Below, one piece after another: positions 9,647 through 16,523 of a DNA stretch of 64,000 bases. Under the pieces are notes generated by a model. The model ran no database searches, had not been told where the DNA came from, and saw nothing but the letters and a program-made list of their open reading frames with translations. Position 1 is the stretch's first letter. Each line of letters begins with the position of its first letter. Origin of the DNA: CAVQZA01 sp963718355 (GTDB lineage Bacteria; Actinomycetota; Thermoleophilia; Gaiellales; Gaiellaceae); NCBI GenBank assembly GCA_963718355.1, contig CAVQZA010000020.1:124001-188000 (forward strand), read 5' to 3'. The translations under genes were made by a program, and so were the position numbers.

Positions 9647-10273
9647 ATGGCTCGGTTCGTGCTCGTGCATGGAGCGTGGCACGGCGGCTGGTGCTTCCGC
9701 TGGCTTGCCACGAAGCTCGCGGATCGCGGTCATGACGTCGCGACGCCCGACTTGCCTTGCGAGGAGGTCGGGCTAACGCCGCTCGACTATACCCAGGTCA
9801 TCGGGCCACAGCCGGACGCGATCGTCGTCGGCCACTCGCTTGGCGGATTCACGATCCCGCACATCGAGGCGCGCGCTCGCGTCTATCTCGCCGCGCTACC
9901 GCCGCTCCCCCGGAGCGAGATAGACGAGTGCTTCGTCGAGGGTTTCGGCGGAACCGTTCGCGACGTCCTCGACCGCTCCTACTGGCCCGACGCGGACACA
10001 GCTGCGGCGCGGATGTACCCCGACTGTTCGCGCGTCCAGTCCGACTGGGCGTTCGCGCAGCTCCGGCACCAGGCGCGGCTTGAGCCGGTGCCCGCACCGT
10101 TCGGGAAAGGCGACGTCGTCATCGCGACCCTGCGGGATGCCGCGGTCGATCCCGGCTGGCAGATTCGCACGGCGAGCGCGCACGGCGCGCGTGTGATCGA
10201 ACTCGATTCAGGCCACTCGCCGTTCTTGACGCAGCCTGATGAGCTCGCGGAGCTGCTCAGCTCGCTCCCCTGA
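9647..10273 (+). CDS. small alpha/beta hydrolase
   Basis: 208 aa. The ATG at 9647 puts the first strand and oxyanion loop LVHGAWHGGW at the N terminus; upstream in-frame starts would only add a non-conserved stretch. The nucleophile elbow is GHSLGG (Ser64), the catalytic His is His190 (DSGHSPFL), and Asp164 or Asp169 is the likely acid. This arrangement fits the compact plant-esterase-like / EstA-type hydrolases. Cytoplasmic, substrate unknown. It is flanked on both sides by copies of the 18-bp repeat. Confidence 0.85.
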   Translation: MARFVLVHGAWHGGWCFRWLATKLADRGHDVATPDLPCEEVGLTPLDYTQVIGPQPDAIVVGHSLGGFTIPHIEARARVYLAALPPLPRSEIDECFVEGFGGTVRDVLDRSYWPDADTAAARMYPDCSRVQSDWAFAQLRHQARLEPVPAPFGKGDVVIATLRDAAVDPGWQIRTASAHGARVIELDSGHSPFLTQPDELAELLSSLP

Positions 10274-10282
10274 GGCTCAGGG

Positions 10283-10300
10283 GACATTCCCGAACGCTGG
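10283..10300 (+). repeat. dispersed 18-bp repeat, copy 2
   Basis: GACATTCCCGAACGCTGG, starting 9 nt after the hydrolase stop. It differs from copy 3 at one position. Confidence 0.7.
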
Positions 10301-10376
10301 CCCATGGCTGGCCTCTCTCCCTCGCACACGACGTTTGAGTCCGTGTGCGGGCACGATTCAATAGAGTCGGAGACCG

Positions 10377-10685
10377 GTGAACTCGTCGCGTTGGTCATTC
10401 CGATCGTCCGGATCGATTCTCTCGATTGCGAGTGAGGGCTCGGTGCTCTCTATCGGTTCCGTCGGCTCCGTTCTCTCGGTCGGATCGATCGGTTCGGCCT
10501 GCTCGGTTCTTTCTATTGGGTCAGCCTGCTCGGCAGCGTCGGCTCTCTCCTTCGCATCACGCCGATCGCTCATGTCTGCGCGTTCGTCTGACAGCACGCT
10601 CGGCACGCAGATGGAACCCGGGCGACAACGAGCGGTCGGGATCGTACTGCTCGCGCTTGGTCTGGCGCTTGTCCGGAAACGCTGA
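10377..10685 (+). CDS. Ser/Gly-rich triplet-repeat protein with C-terminal hydrophobic segment
   Basis: 102 aa from GTG at 10377, with GGAG at 10369-10372. Residues about 12-75 are an uninterrupted run of about 20 triplets of the form x-S-hydrophobic (GSV LSI GSV GSV LSV GSI), grouped as nonapeptides GSV-LSI-GSx. Such regularity suggests a solenoid or beta-roll. The end is a hydrophobic stretch (GIVLLALGLALV) followed by RKR, consistent with a membrane anchor. I recall similar SIGS-rich proteins in other actinobacteria but know no function. The opposite strand also has an open frame (acidic, low complexity), which I consider the shadow. Confidence 0.6.
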   Translation: MNSSRWSFRSSGSILSIASEGSVLSIGSVGSVLSVGSIGSACSVLSIGSACSAASALSFASRRSLMSARSSDSTLGTQMEPGRQRAVGIVLLALGLALVRKR

Positions 10686-10711
10686 GGCGTCCTCCGGCAG
10701 AACGCTCGCGT

Positions 10712-10729
10712 GACATTCCCGAACACTGG
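10712..10729 (+). repeat. dispersed 18-bp repeat, copy 3
   Basis: GACATTCCCGAACACTGG, 26 nt after the triplet-repeat gene and 56 nt before the next gene. Confidence 0.7.
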
Positions 10730-10785
10730 GGCAGTCGAGTCTCCAGCCCTAACCATCGACGCAGACCGCCGTCTGACGACGCAAC

Positions 10786-11133
10786 ATGCAGTCTCACCGC
10801 CTTGTCCTATTGTTCTCAGCCGTCGCCGCCCTCTCGTTTGCCGGGTCGGCGGTGGGAGCCTCCAAGACCCTCGTCGTCAAAATCGGCGCGAACCGGACAT
10901 ACACCCGCTCGCAGCTGCACCCGGGCGAAACGGTCCTGTGCCGCTATCAGGGGCATGTGCTTTCGGTGACCGCTCCGGTAGGCAATGAGGAGGCTACGGG
11001 CGCCGGATGGCCGAAGCCTGGAACCACGGACCGGTCGATCTTCACCCTCAACGCCAGCGTCACCGCCAAGCGAGCGTTCCACGTGACCTGTGTGCGCGGC
11101 GGCTACCACTCGGCGCCGGTCAAGCTTCCCTAA
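10786..11133 (+). CDS. small secreted protein of unknown function
   Basis: 115 aa. A signal peptide is clear (MQSHRLVLLFSAVAALSFAGSAVGA, cleavage near residue 25). The mature part is a short beta-rich domain with two cysteines (ETVLCRYQGH and FHVTCVRGG) that could form a disulfide. I do not recognise the family. It stands between the triplet-repeat gene and the convergent VOC gene. Confidence 0.7.
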   Translation: MQSHRLVLLFSAVAALSFAGSAVGASKTLVVKIGANRTYTRSQLHPGETVLCRYQGHVLSVTAPVGNEEATGAGWPKPGTTDRSIFTLNASVTAKRAFHVTCVRGGYHSAPVKLP

Positions 11134-11170
11134 GCGCTCTCCAGGTGCCACGCCGTCCGTGGAGAGAGAG

Positions 11171-11572
11171 TCACGCGGCTGGCTGTCGGCTGTCCCCGTG
11201 GAAGACCGCTTCGACGTTGTTCCCGTCCGGGTCGAGGACGAACGCTGCGTAGTAGCCGGCGTGATACTGCGGGCGAAGACCCGGCGCGCCGTTGTCGCGG
11301 CCGCCGGCTTCGACGGCGGCGCGGTGGAACTTGTCAACGGTGGCTCGGTCGGCTGCGGCGAAGGCCACATGAACGGGAGCGGCCGGGAGTTCGCCCTCCC
11401 CGATCCAGAAATCTCCACCGCCCTCGATTGCGAACCCGATCCCGTGCGAGCTCTCCACTACCTCCACGCCGAACGGCTCGAGGGCCCGCTCGTAGAAGAT
11501 GCGGCTGCGTCGCTCGTCACGTACGTGCAGAGCCAGGTGGTCGATGAGGGGAAGCCTCGGAGGCGGCGACAC
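11171..11572 (-). CDS. VOC-family (glyoxalase/dioxygenase fold) protein
   Basis: 133 aa from GTG at 11572, preceded by AGAGGG; this length is typical for a single VOC domain made of two beta-alpha-beta-beta-beta units. Metal-ligand candidates are the first His of IDHLALHV and the final Glu of GNNVEAVFH. The central segment YAAFVLDPDGNNVEAV is the family hallmark. Members include glyoxalase I, fosfomycin-resistance enzymes and extradiol dioxygenases; specificity cannot be read. Divergent from the ArsR-SRPBCC pair. Confidence 0.88.
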   Translation of the reverse strand: MSPPPRLPLIDHLALHVRDERRSRIFYERALEPFGVEVVESSHGIGFAIEGGGDFWIGEGELPAAPVHVAFAAADRATVDKFHRAAVEAGGRDNGAPGLRPQYHAGYYAAFVLDPDGNNVEAVFHGDSRQPAA

Positions 11573-11608
11573 GCCCTCTAGCCTAGATCGAGTCGGTTTG
11601 AGTGTGTC

Positions 11609-11637
11609 TTGAACACATGCCGATATCGGAATATCAT
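11609..11637 (+). promoter_or_regulatory. candidate promoter and operator of the ArsR-SRPBCC pair
   Basis: TTGAAC at 11609-11614 and TATCAT at 11632-11637 are 17 nt apart. Between them lies the perfect palindrome CCGATATCGG (11620-11629), within a GATAT-N4-ATATC inverted repeat (11622-11635) that covers the -10. Position and symmetry fit autorepression by the ArsR protein. Confidence 0.55.
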
Positions 11638-11986
11638 GGAACCCGTGGCACGCTCTTCCACGACGTCGGACGTCTTCAACGCAGTCGCCGAGGCGCGGCG
11701 ACGCGAGATTCTGGACACGCTGATCGCAGGCGAGAAGGCGGTCGGGACGATCGTGACCGACGTCTCTATGTCCCAGCCTCAGGTCTCGAAGCACCTACGT
11801 GTGCTCAGCGACGTCGGGCTCGTCAGCTGCCGGGCGGAGGGGCGCCGGCGCCTGTACCGCCTGGAACCCGCTCACCTCCAGCCCTTTCACGACTGGTTGG
11901 CCAAATACGAGCAGGCATTGAACGACCGGCTCGATCGGATGGGCGACTACCTCAAAGAACTCCAACAGCAAGGAGAGCCGAAGTGA
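11636..11986 (+). CDS. ArsR-family HTH regulator
   Basis: 116 aa from the ATG at 11636. The predicted -10 overlaps this ATG, so the in-frame GTG at 11645, 8 nt after the -10, may be the true leaderless start. The winged helix is clear: AEARRREILDTLIAGEKAVGTIVTDV, then SQPQVSKHLRVLSDVGLVSCRAEGRRRLYRL. No metal-binding cysteine pair is seen. The gene overlaps the downstream SRPBCC gene by 4 nt. ArsR-AHSA1 pairs are common in actinobacteria, where the regulator controls its partner. Confidence 0.9.
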   Translation: MEPVARSSTTSDVFNAVAEARRREILDTLIAGEKAVGTIVTDVSMSQPQVSKHLRVLSDVGLVSCRAEGRRRLYRLEPAHLQPFHDWLAKYEQALNDRLDRMGDYLKELQQQGEPK

Positions 11987-12477
11987 CACATCGGTCGTCA
12001 GTCATCGAATTCCCGAGCGAGCTCGAGATCGTCACGACTCGAGAGTTCGAGGCTCCGCTCGAGCTCGTCTTCGCCGTGATCACGAAGCCGGAGCATGTGC
12101 GCAACTGGTTCGCCCCATTCACGTGTGAGGTGACGGAGTGCTCGATCGACCTGCGCGTCGGAGGGAGCTACCACATCGTCTTCGTGACCGAAGACGGAAC
12201 CGAGTGCTCGTTTCGGGGAACCTACGTCGAGGTCGAGCCGCCCACCCGGACCGTCGCAACGTGGCTCTTCGAAGGGTGGCCGGACGCGGACGCCGTCGAG
12301 TCCGTGGACCTACGCGAGATGGACGGAGTGACGAAGCTGACGGTGACGCTGGCGTTCCGCGACCAAGCCGGCCGTGACCACATGACCAGGTCCGACGGCC
12401 AGACAGACAGCTTCAACAAACTGGAGGATTACCTGAGGTCACTGCTCGAGCAAAGGGCACCGTCTCCGGATAGTTGA
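11983..12477 (+). CDS. SRPBCC (AHSA1-like) domain protein
   Basis: 164 aa from GTG at 11983, overlapping the ArsR stop (GTGA). The fold shows as TREFEAPLELVFAVITKPEHVRNWFAP, DLRVGGSYHIVF, GTYVEVEPPTRTVATW and a C-terminal helix with SFNKLEDYLRSLLEQ. Such helix-grip proteins bind hydrophobic ligands in a long cavity; many are paired with ArsR regulators. Ligand unknown. Confidence 0.88.
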   Translation: MTHRSSVIEFPSELEIVTTREFEAPLELVFAVITKPEHVRNWFAPFTCEVTECSIDLRVGGSYHIVFVTEDGTECSFRGTYVEVEPPTRTVATWLFEGWPDADAVESVDLREMDGVTKLTVTLAFRDQAGRDHMTRSDGQTDSFNKLEDYLRSLLEQRAPSPDS

Positions 12478-12494
12478 GGGCTTCGGCTGCAGGC

Positions 12495-13385
12495 CTAGGC
12501 CGCCGGCGCGAAGAAGTCGACGAGCAGTTGGTTGACGCGCTCAGCCTCGTCGTGATGCACCCAGTGCGACGCGTCGGCCAGGCGTTCCACGCGGTCGAGG
12601 TTGGGCACGTCGTCGGGGTGCGGCTCGGCGAGGTCCGACCCGAGGTAGGAATCCTTCTCCCCCCAGATGACGAGCGTCGGCGCCGAGATCGGGCGGAGCT
12701 TTGCCACGGCTTCCTTCTGTGACTGTCTCACCGAGGCGCGGTAGTAGTTGATCATCCCGGCCGCGGCCCCAGGCTGGGACCACGCCTCGACGTACCGATC
12801 GAGCTCCTCCGGCGTGTAAGGCGGATTCGCGTCATGCAGGAAGTGGCGGAAGAAGTGCCAGTCTCTGGCGGGCACTACTTCCTCCGGGAGCCCCGGCGTT
12901 GCGAAGAAGAAGAAGTACCAGGACTTCCGGAGCTGGTTCGGATTGTGCAGTCCCTCCGAAAGCCGGCGCGGATGGGCCGCGTTGAGGATGGCGAGCCGGT
13001 CGACGACCTCGGGGTGGTTCATCGCGACGGTCCAGGCGATGCTCCCGCCCCAGTCGTGACCGACCAGCCGCGCGGAATCGGCACCGAGCTCTCCGATCAG
13101 GCCGCGGATGTCGTCGGCGAGCAGCTCGACGCCGTAGGCCTCGAAGCCCTCCGGCTTCGATGACAGGTTGTAGCCACGCGTGTCGGGGGCGACCACCCGG
13201 AAGCCCGCCGCCACGAGCGGCGCGATCTGTAGCCGCCAACCGAACCAGAACTCCGGGAAGCCGTGCAGCAGGACGATCAGCGGCCCGTCACCGGCCTCGA
13301 CGTAGTGCAAGTTCACATCGCCGACCTCGGCGTAACCCTCCCGGACCTCGATCCCGACGGCAGGGAGCAAGCTGGTGGTGCTCAT
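12495..13385 (-). CDS. epoxide-hydrolase-type alpha/beta hydrolase
   Basis: 296 aa from the ATG at 13385, which has GAGGAGG about 5 nt upstream. The oxyanion motif HGFP is at 41-44 and the nucleophile is Asp111 in GHDWGG, as in epoxide hydrolases and haloalkane dehalogenases. A cap with RKSWYFFFF supplies the lid tyrosine typical of epoxide hydrolases. The catalytic His is in DASHWVHHDEAERV near the C terminus. The lid tyrosine favours epoxide hydrolysis over dehalogenation. Confidence 0.88.
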   Translation of the reverse strand: MSTTSLLPAVGIEVREGYAEVGDVNLHYVEAGDGPLIVLLHGFPEFWFGWRLQIAPLVAAGFRVVAPDTRGYNLSSKPEGFEAYGVELLADDIRGLIGELGADSARLVGHDWGGSIAWTVAMNHPEVVDRLAILNAAHPRRLSEGLHNPNQLRKSWYFFFFATPGLPEEVVPARDWHFFRHFLHDANPPYTPEELDRYVEAWSQPGAAAGMINYYRASVRQSQKEAVAKLRPISAPTLVIWGEKDSYLGSDLAEPHPDDVPNLDRVERLADASHWVHHDEAERVNQLLVDFFAPAA

Positions 13386-13578
13386 CACGACCTCCTCGTG
13401 AACGCGGTGAGGCCGAAGACGTCACGGCAAAGATGCCGGAGCCGAACGTCGCAAAAAGACACACTGGGTACACACTGCCTACCCCTTCGACCTCGCCAGT
13501 GGACGACTACGAGAAGAATTGCGGGCCTGGCTCGAAATGTCCAGGCGGTCGCTACGAGGCCACGGCTACGATGGCTAC

Positions 13579-13815
13579 GTGACGACGACGGACCTTCTCG
13601 AGTCGGCCCTCCGGCAGTCCTTCCCGGGAGCGACCGAGCTCGCGGTGATCGACCGAACGGGCGGCGGTGACCACTTCCAGGTGGTCGTCGCAGACGCGCG
13701 CTTCGAGGGCCTGTCGCTCGTTGACCAGCACCGGCTCGTCTACGAGGCCCTCGACGGGCCTCTTCAGGACGGGACGATCCACGAGCTTCGAATCAAGACG
13801 AAGGGAGCGGCATGA
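13579..13815 (+). CDS. bolA: BolA-family protein
   Basis: 78 aa from GTG at 13579, with a TACGAT -10-like hexamer at 13567-13572 (leaderless arrangement). The BolA fold is recognisable: LLESALRQSFPGATELAVIDRTGGGDHFQVVVADARFEGLSLVDQHRLVYEAL. The conserved His lies in the GGDHFQV segment. The gene overlaps the monothiol glutaredoxin by ATGA. BolA and Grx4 form a 2Fe-2S-bridged complex in Fe-S trafficking; the coupling here supports that role. Confidence 0.9.
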   Translation: MTTTDLLESALRQSFPGATELAVIDRTGGGDHFQVVVADARFEGLSLVDQHRLVYEALDGPLQDGTIHELRIKTKGAA

Positions 13816-14174
13816 CCGAGCTGCATGACCGGATCAAGACCGTGGTCGAGAACGAGCCCGTCGCCCTGTTCATGAAGGGAACGCCCCAGTTCATCATGTG
13901 CGGCAACTCCGACCGTGCCCTGCGCGCGCTGCGCGAGGCGGGCGCTCCCGTGACCGCGGTGGACGTCCTCCTCGACCCCGCTATCCGCCAGGAGCTCTCC
14001 GAGCTCTCCGGCTGGCCGACGATCCCCCAGGTGTTCATCAAGGGCGAGCTGGTCGGCGGCGCGGACATCGTCGAGGAGCTCGCGGAGAGCGGCGAGCTCG
14101 AGCAGAAGCTTTCGTCGGCGCTCGGCCCCGAGTACCGCGCCGGCGCAGAAGAGCGCGTCGTTACCGTCGTCTAG
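13812..14174 (+). CDS. grxD: monothiol glutaredoxin Grx4-type with variant CGNS active site
   Basis: 120 aa. Grx4 features are present: ALFMKGTPQFIMCG, the WPTIPQVFIKG cis-Pro strand and the GGADI glutathione-binding turn. The active site is C30-G-N-S instead of the canonical CGFS, so the conserved Phe is replaced by Asn. The Cys that ligates the 2Fe-2S cluster is kept. It overlaps bolA by 4 nt and meets the convergent membrane protein gene with a 4-nt overlap. Confidence 0.9.
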   Translation: MTELHDRIKTVVENEPVALFMKGTPQFIMCGNSDRALRALREAGAPVTAVDVLLDPAIRQELSELSGWPTIPQVFIKGELVGGADIVEELAESGELEQKLSSALGPEYRAGAEERVVTVV

Positions 14175-16123
14175 CGCGGCACGACCGACAGCAGGCTGAC
14201 GCCCGTCGCGCGAGGCTTCGTCGGCACGAGCTCGGGCACGTCGAGGGTGACGAGGTGCCAGCGCCTCGTCGAGCCGAGCGGCAGCACGACTCGCCAGGGC
14301 GCCGAGACGAGCCGCCGCGTGACCGGACGCTCGTCGACGCCGAACGTCGTGCGAAGCGGCTGCGGCGCCGACACCCAGAGCGCGACGGAGCCCGAGCCGT
14401 ACACCCAGAGCGGCGCGTGCCTTTCGCTCATCGGCACACCCCCGCCGTTCGGGCCGTACCAGCCCTGACAGAGAACCGGATGGTCGAGCGGCGGCTCGAC
14501 GCCCACGCGATCACCGGCGCCGGCACCGCGCGTCCACAGCGTCACGACGCCGCCGCGCGCCGTCTTCCGCCAGCCGTGACGGGCGAGCCCGAGCGAGGCG
14601 AACCAGGCGCGATTTGGCGTCGCCGAGTTCAGCGTGAACTGGCCCTGGTGCAGCGTGATGAAGCGGACGCCCAGCGCGGCGAGATCGACGCCCGTCCAGT
14701 CGCCGCAGTTCAGCCGCTCGAGACGCTGGGCTACCGCTTCGGCCGCGATGGGCGCGGTCGTCGAGTAGCCGTTTGGCCGCTGGCGCGGCGCTTGCATCGC
14801 GTAGGAGTAGTAGACCGAGCCGTAGTGCACATCCGGGAGAAAGACCGGTAGCTCGAGCAGCCGCCCGGGCCCAGCGGCGCGAAGGGCCGTGTACGCCGCG
14901 TTGCCCCGGTCGGCTGCCGAGGCGCCGTAGGTGTGTACGTGCAGGTCCGCGGCGAGCAGCACGAGCGCGACCGCGCTCACCAGCCAGACGCGGCGGCGCG
15001 GCAGCGCGAAGGCGACGAGCGCCGCGAGCGACACGCAGGCGATCGGCATCAGGCGTTCCGGAACGCGCGGGTAGCGGAACGGCTCGACGTGATGCCAGAG
15101 CCACGAGTAGCTCGGCAGGTGCGTCCCCAGTGCCAGCAGCGACGGGATGACGACGCCCGCAGCCAGCACGACCGCGAGCCCCACGCGACGGCTGCGGACG
15201 AGCAGGACGAGGCCGAGGATCGCCACGAGCGGCGTGAGCCAGCCGAGAAAGACGAAGCTCTCTTCGCCGTGGCGGAAGCCGCGATGAACGAAGTCGGACC
15301 ACTTCGCCGAGTAGAAGGCGACCGCCCCGAGTGTCCGGCCGCCCGCGCTGATCGACCCTGAGATCGCCTCGTGCTGCACGATCAGTCCGGCGACGATCGC
15401 CGCCGCAGCCGCGACGACGGCGATCCGCACGCGCTTGCGCACCACGGCATAGGCCGCGACGAACGGGATTGCACCGAGCGCGAGATGGACCTGACCCGAG
15501 AGTGGGATCGAGGCGAGCGCGACCGCGGCGACGGCGCCCCAGCGGCGACCTCCCTTCTCGACGCCGAGCAGCGCGAGCGGGATCAGGATCGAGATCGGCC
15601 CGAGTAGGTGCCCGACGCTCTGCCCGACGCGGTACGGCGCGATCGCGAAGACGAGACCGCCGACCAGCGCAGGCCCGCGGCCGAGCCCGAGCGAGCGCAG
15701 CCACCAGCACGTGAGCCCGCCCGCGCCGACGTACGAGAAGACGATGAACAGGTTCCAGGTGACCACCGGCCCGAACAGCCCATAGAGCGGCCACAGCAGG
15801 AGCCCGAAAGGCCAGCCGCCGAGATTGACGACGCCGCCCGACTCCGGCCGGAACGTATAGGGGTCGTGCCACGGCGCTCGCAGGTGCTCGAGCTGGTGCC
15901 CGACGAGCCAGAAGTGCCAGTTCGTCTGCAGGTAGTCGCCCGCCGACGCCTCCCCGTATCCCGGCGCGCCGCCGGCGAGATACGCCGTGCGCCAGTGCTC
16001 CACCGCGGGCCAGGCGGCGAGGATCGCAGCCGCGAGATAGAGAGCGCAGGCGAGCGCTACAAAGCCTGCGCGGCCGAAACCAGCTCGTCGAAGTCGGGCA
16101 GCTCCGCTGTGTCGTAGAGCCAT
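14171..16123 (-). CDS. polytopic membrane protein, GT-C glycosyltransferase-like
   Basis: 650 aa from ATG at 16123, overlapping the peroxiredoxin gene by 67 nt. The basic N terminus (MALRHSGAARLRRAGFGRAG) precedes the first membrane segment, giving a cytoplasmic start. About 10-11 hydrophobic segments follow. The first external loop carries GEASAGDYLQTNWHFW, similar in place to the acidic motif of GT-C enzymes that use polyprenyl-linked sugars. A soluble beta-rich region ends the protein. GT-C function is inferred from topology only. Translational coupling to the peroxiredoxin is likely. Confidence 0.6.
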   Translation of the reverse strand: MALRHSGAARLRRAGFGRAGFVALACALYLAAAILAAWPAVEHWRTAYLAGGAPGYGEASAGDYLQTNWHFWLVGHQLEHLRAPWHDPYTFRPESGGVVNLGGWPFGLLLWPLYGLFGPVVTWNLFIVFSYVGAGGLTCWWLRSLGLGRGPALVGGLVFAIAPYRVGQSVGHLLGPISILIPLALLGVEKGGRRWGAVAAVALASIPLSGQVHLALGAIPFVAAYAVVRKRVRIAVVAAAAAIVAGLIVQHEAISGSISAGGRTLGAVAFYSAKWSDFVHRGFRHGEESFVFLGWLTPLVAILGLVLLVRSRRVGLAVVLAAGVVIPSLLALGTHLPSYSWLWHHVEPFRYPRVPERLMPIACVSLAALVAFALPRRRVWLVSAVALVLLAADLHVHTYGASAADRGNAAYTALRAAGPGRLLELPVFLPDVHYGSVYYSYAMQAPRQRPNGYSTTAPIAAEAVAQRLERLNCGDWTGVDLAALGVRFITLHQGQFTLNSATPNRAWFASLGLARHGWRKTARGGVVTLWTRGAGAGDRVGVEPPLDHPVLCQGWYGPNGGGVPMSERHAPLWVYGSGSVALWVSAPQPLRTTFGVDERPVTRRLVSAPWRVVLPLGSTRRWHLVTLDVPELVPTKPRATGVSLLSVVPR

Positions 16124-16515
16124 GCGCCCCGCACCGTACCCGCCGCGTCGACGAGAAAGGCGCTCCGCTCCGCGACTCCCTTCAGGCCGCGAAACTCCCG
16201 GGCGACGCCGAACGCCTCGACCGCGTCGCCGTTCCAGTCCGAGAGCAGCGGGAAGGTGAGGTCGAGCGCCTGGCGCCACGAGACGTGCGTCCACGGGGAG
16301 TCGCGCGAGATCCCGAACGGCCGCACGCTCGCCTCGAGCAACTCCAGGCTCCTGTCACGCAGGAGCTCCATCTCGTTCGTTCAGGTCGAGGACCAGTCGA
16401 ACAGGTAGAAGACGAGCAGGAACGAGCCCTCCGCCGCGAGCTCGTCGAGCGAGACGGTCTCGCTCGTGGTCAGCCACACCGTGGCGCGCGGCACGCGATC
16501 CCCGACCTGAAGCAC
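16057..16515 (-). CDS. AhpE-type peroxiredoxin, predicted selenoprotein (Sec at codon 45)
   Basis: 153 codons from GTG at 16515 (AGGCGG at 16520-16525) to TAG at 16057, with one in-frame TGA at 16381-16383, codon 45. Both flanks are in the same frame and form one peroxiredoxin: upstream LQVGDRVPRATVWL and FLLVFYLFDWSST, downstream TNEMELLRDRSLELL, FGISRDSPWTH, FPLLSDWNGD and ERSAFLVDAAGTVRGAW. Aligned by eye with M. tuberculosis AhpE (153 aa, peroxidatic Cys45; FTGIC-QGELDQLRD), the TGA falls exactly on that cysteine. A SECIS-like hairpin follows. A standard gene caller would report only a 104-aa C-terminal piece. It follows a GCS2-type gene by 8 nt. A simple nonsense mutation is the alternative, but its position would be a remarkable coincidence. 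Confidence 0.82.
16348..16366 (-). promoter_or_regulatory. bacterial SECIS-like stem-loop after the in-frame TGA
   Basis: On the coding strand GCTCCTG - CGTGA - CAGGAGC forms a perfect 7-bp stem with a 5-nt loop. The stem starts 14 nt after the TGA and the loop G (second loop base, followed by U) is nucleotide 23 after it. Bacterial SECIS elements typically have a short upper stem, a small loop with G at position 1 or 2, and this spacing. Confidence 0.75.
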
Positions 16516-16523
16516 GTCGCCGC

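Noticed and set aside
16057..16371. Intact 104-aa peroxiredoxin starting at the ATG at 16371
   Set aside because: It would lack the first strands and the peroxidatic residue; the upstream frame joined through TGA gives a full-length protein.
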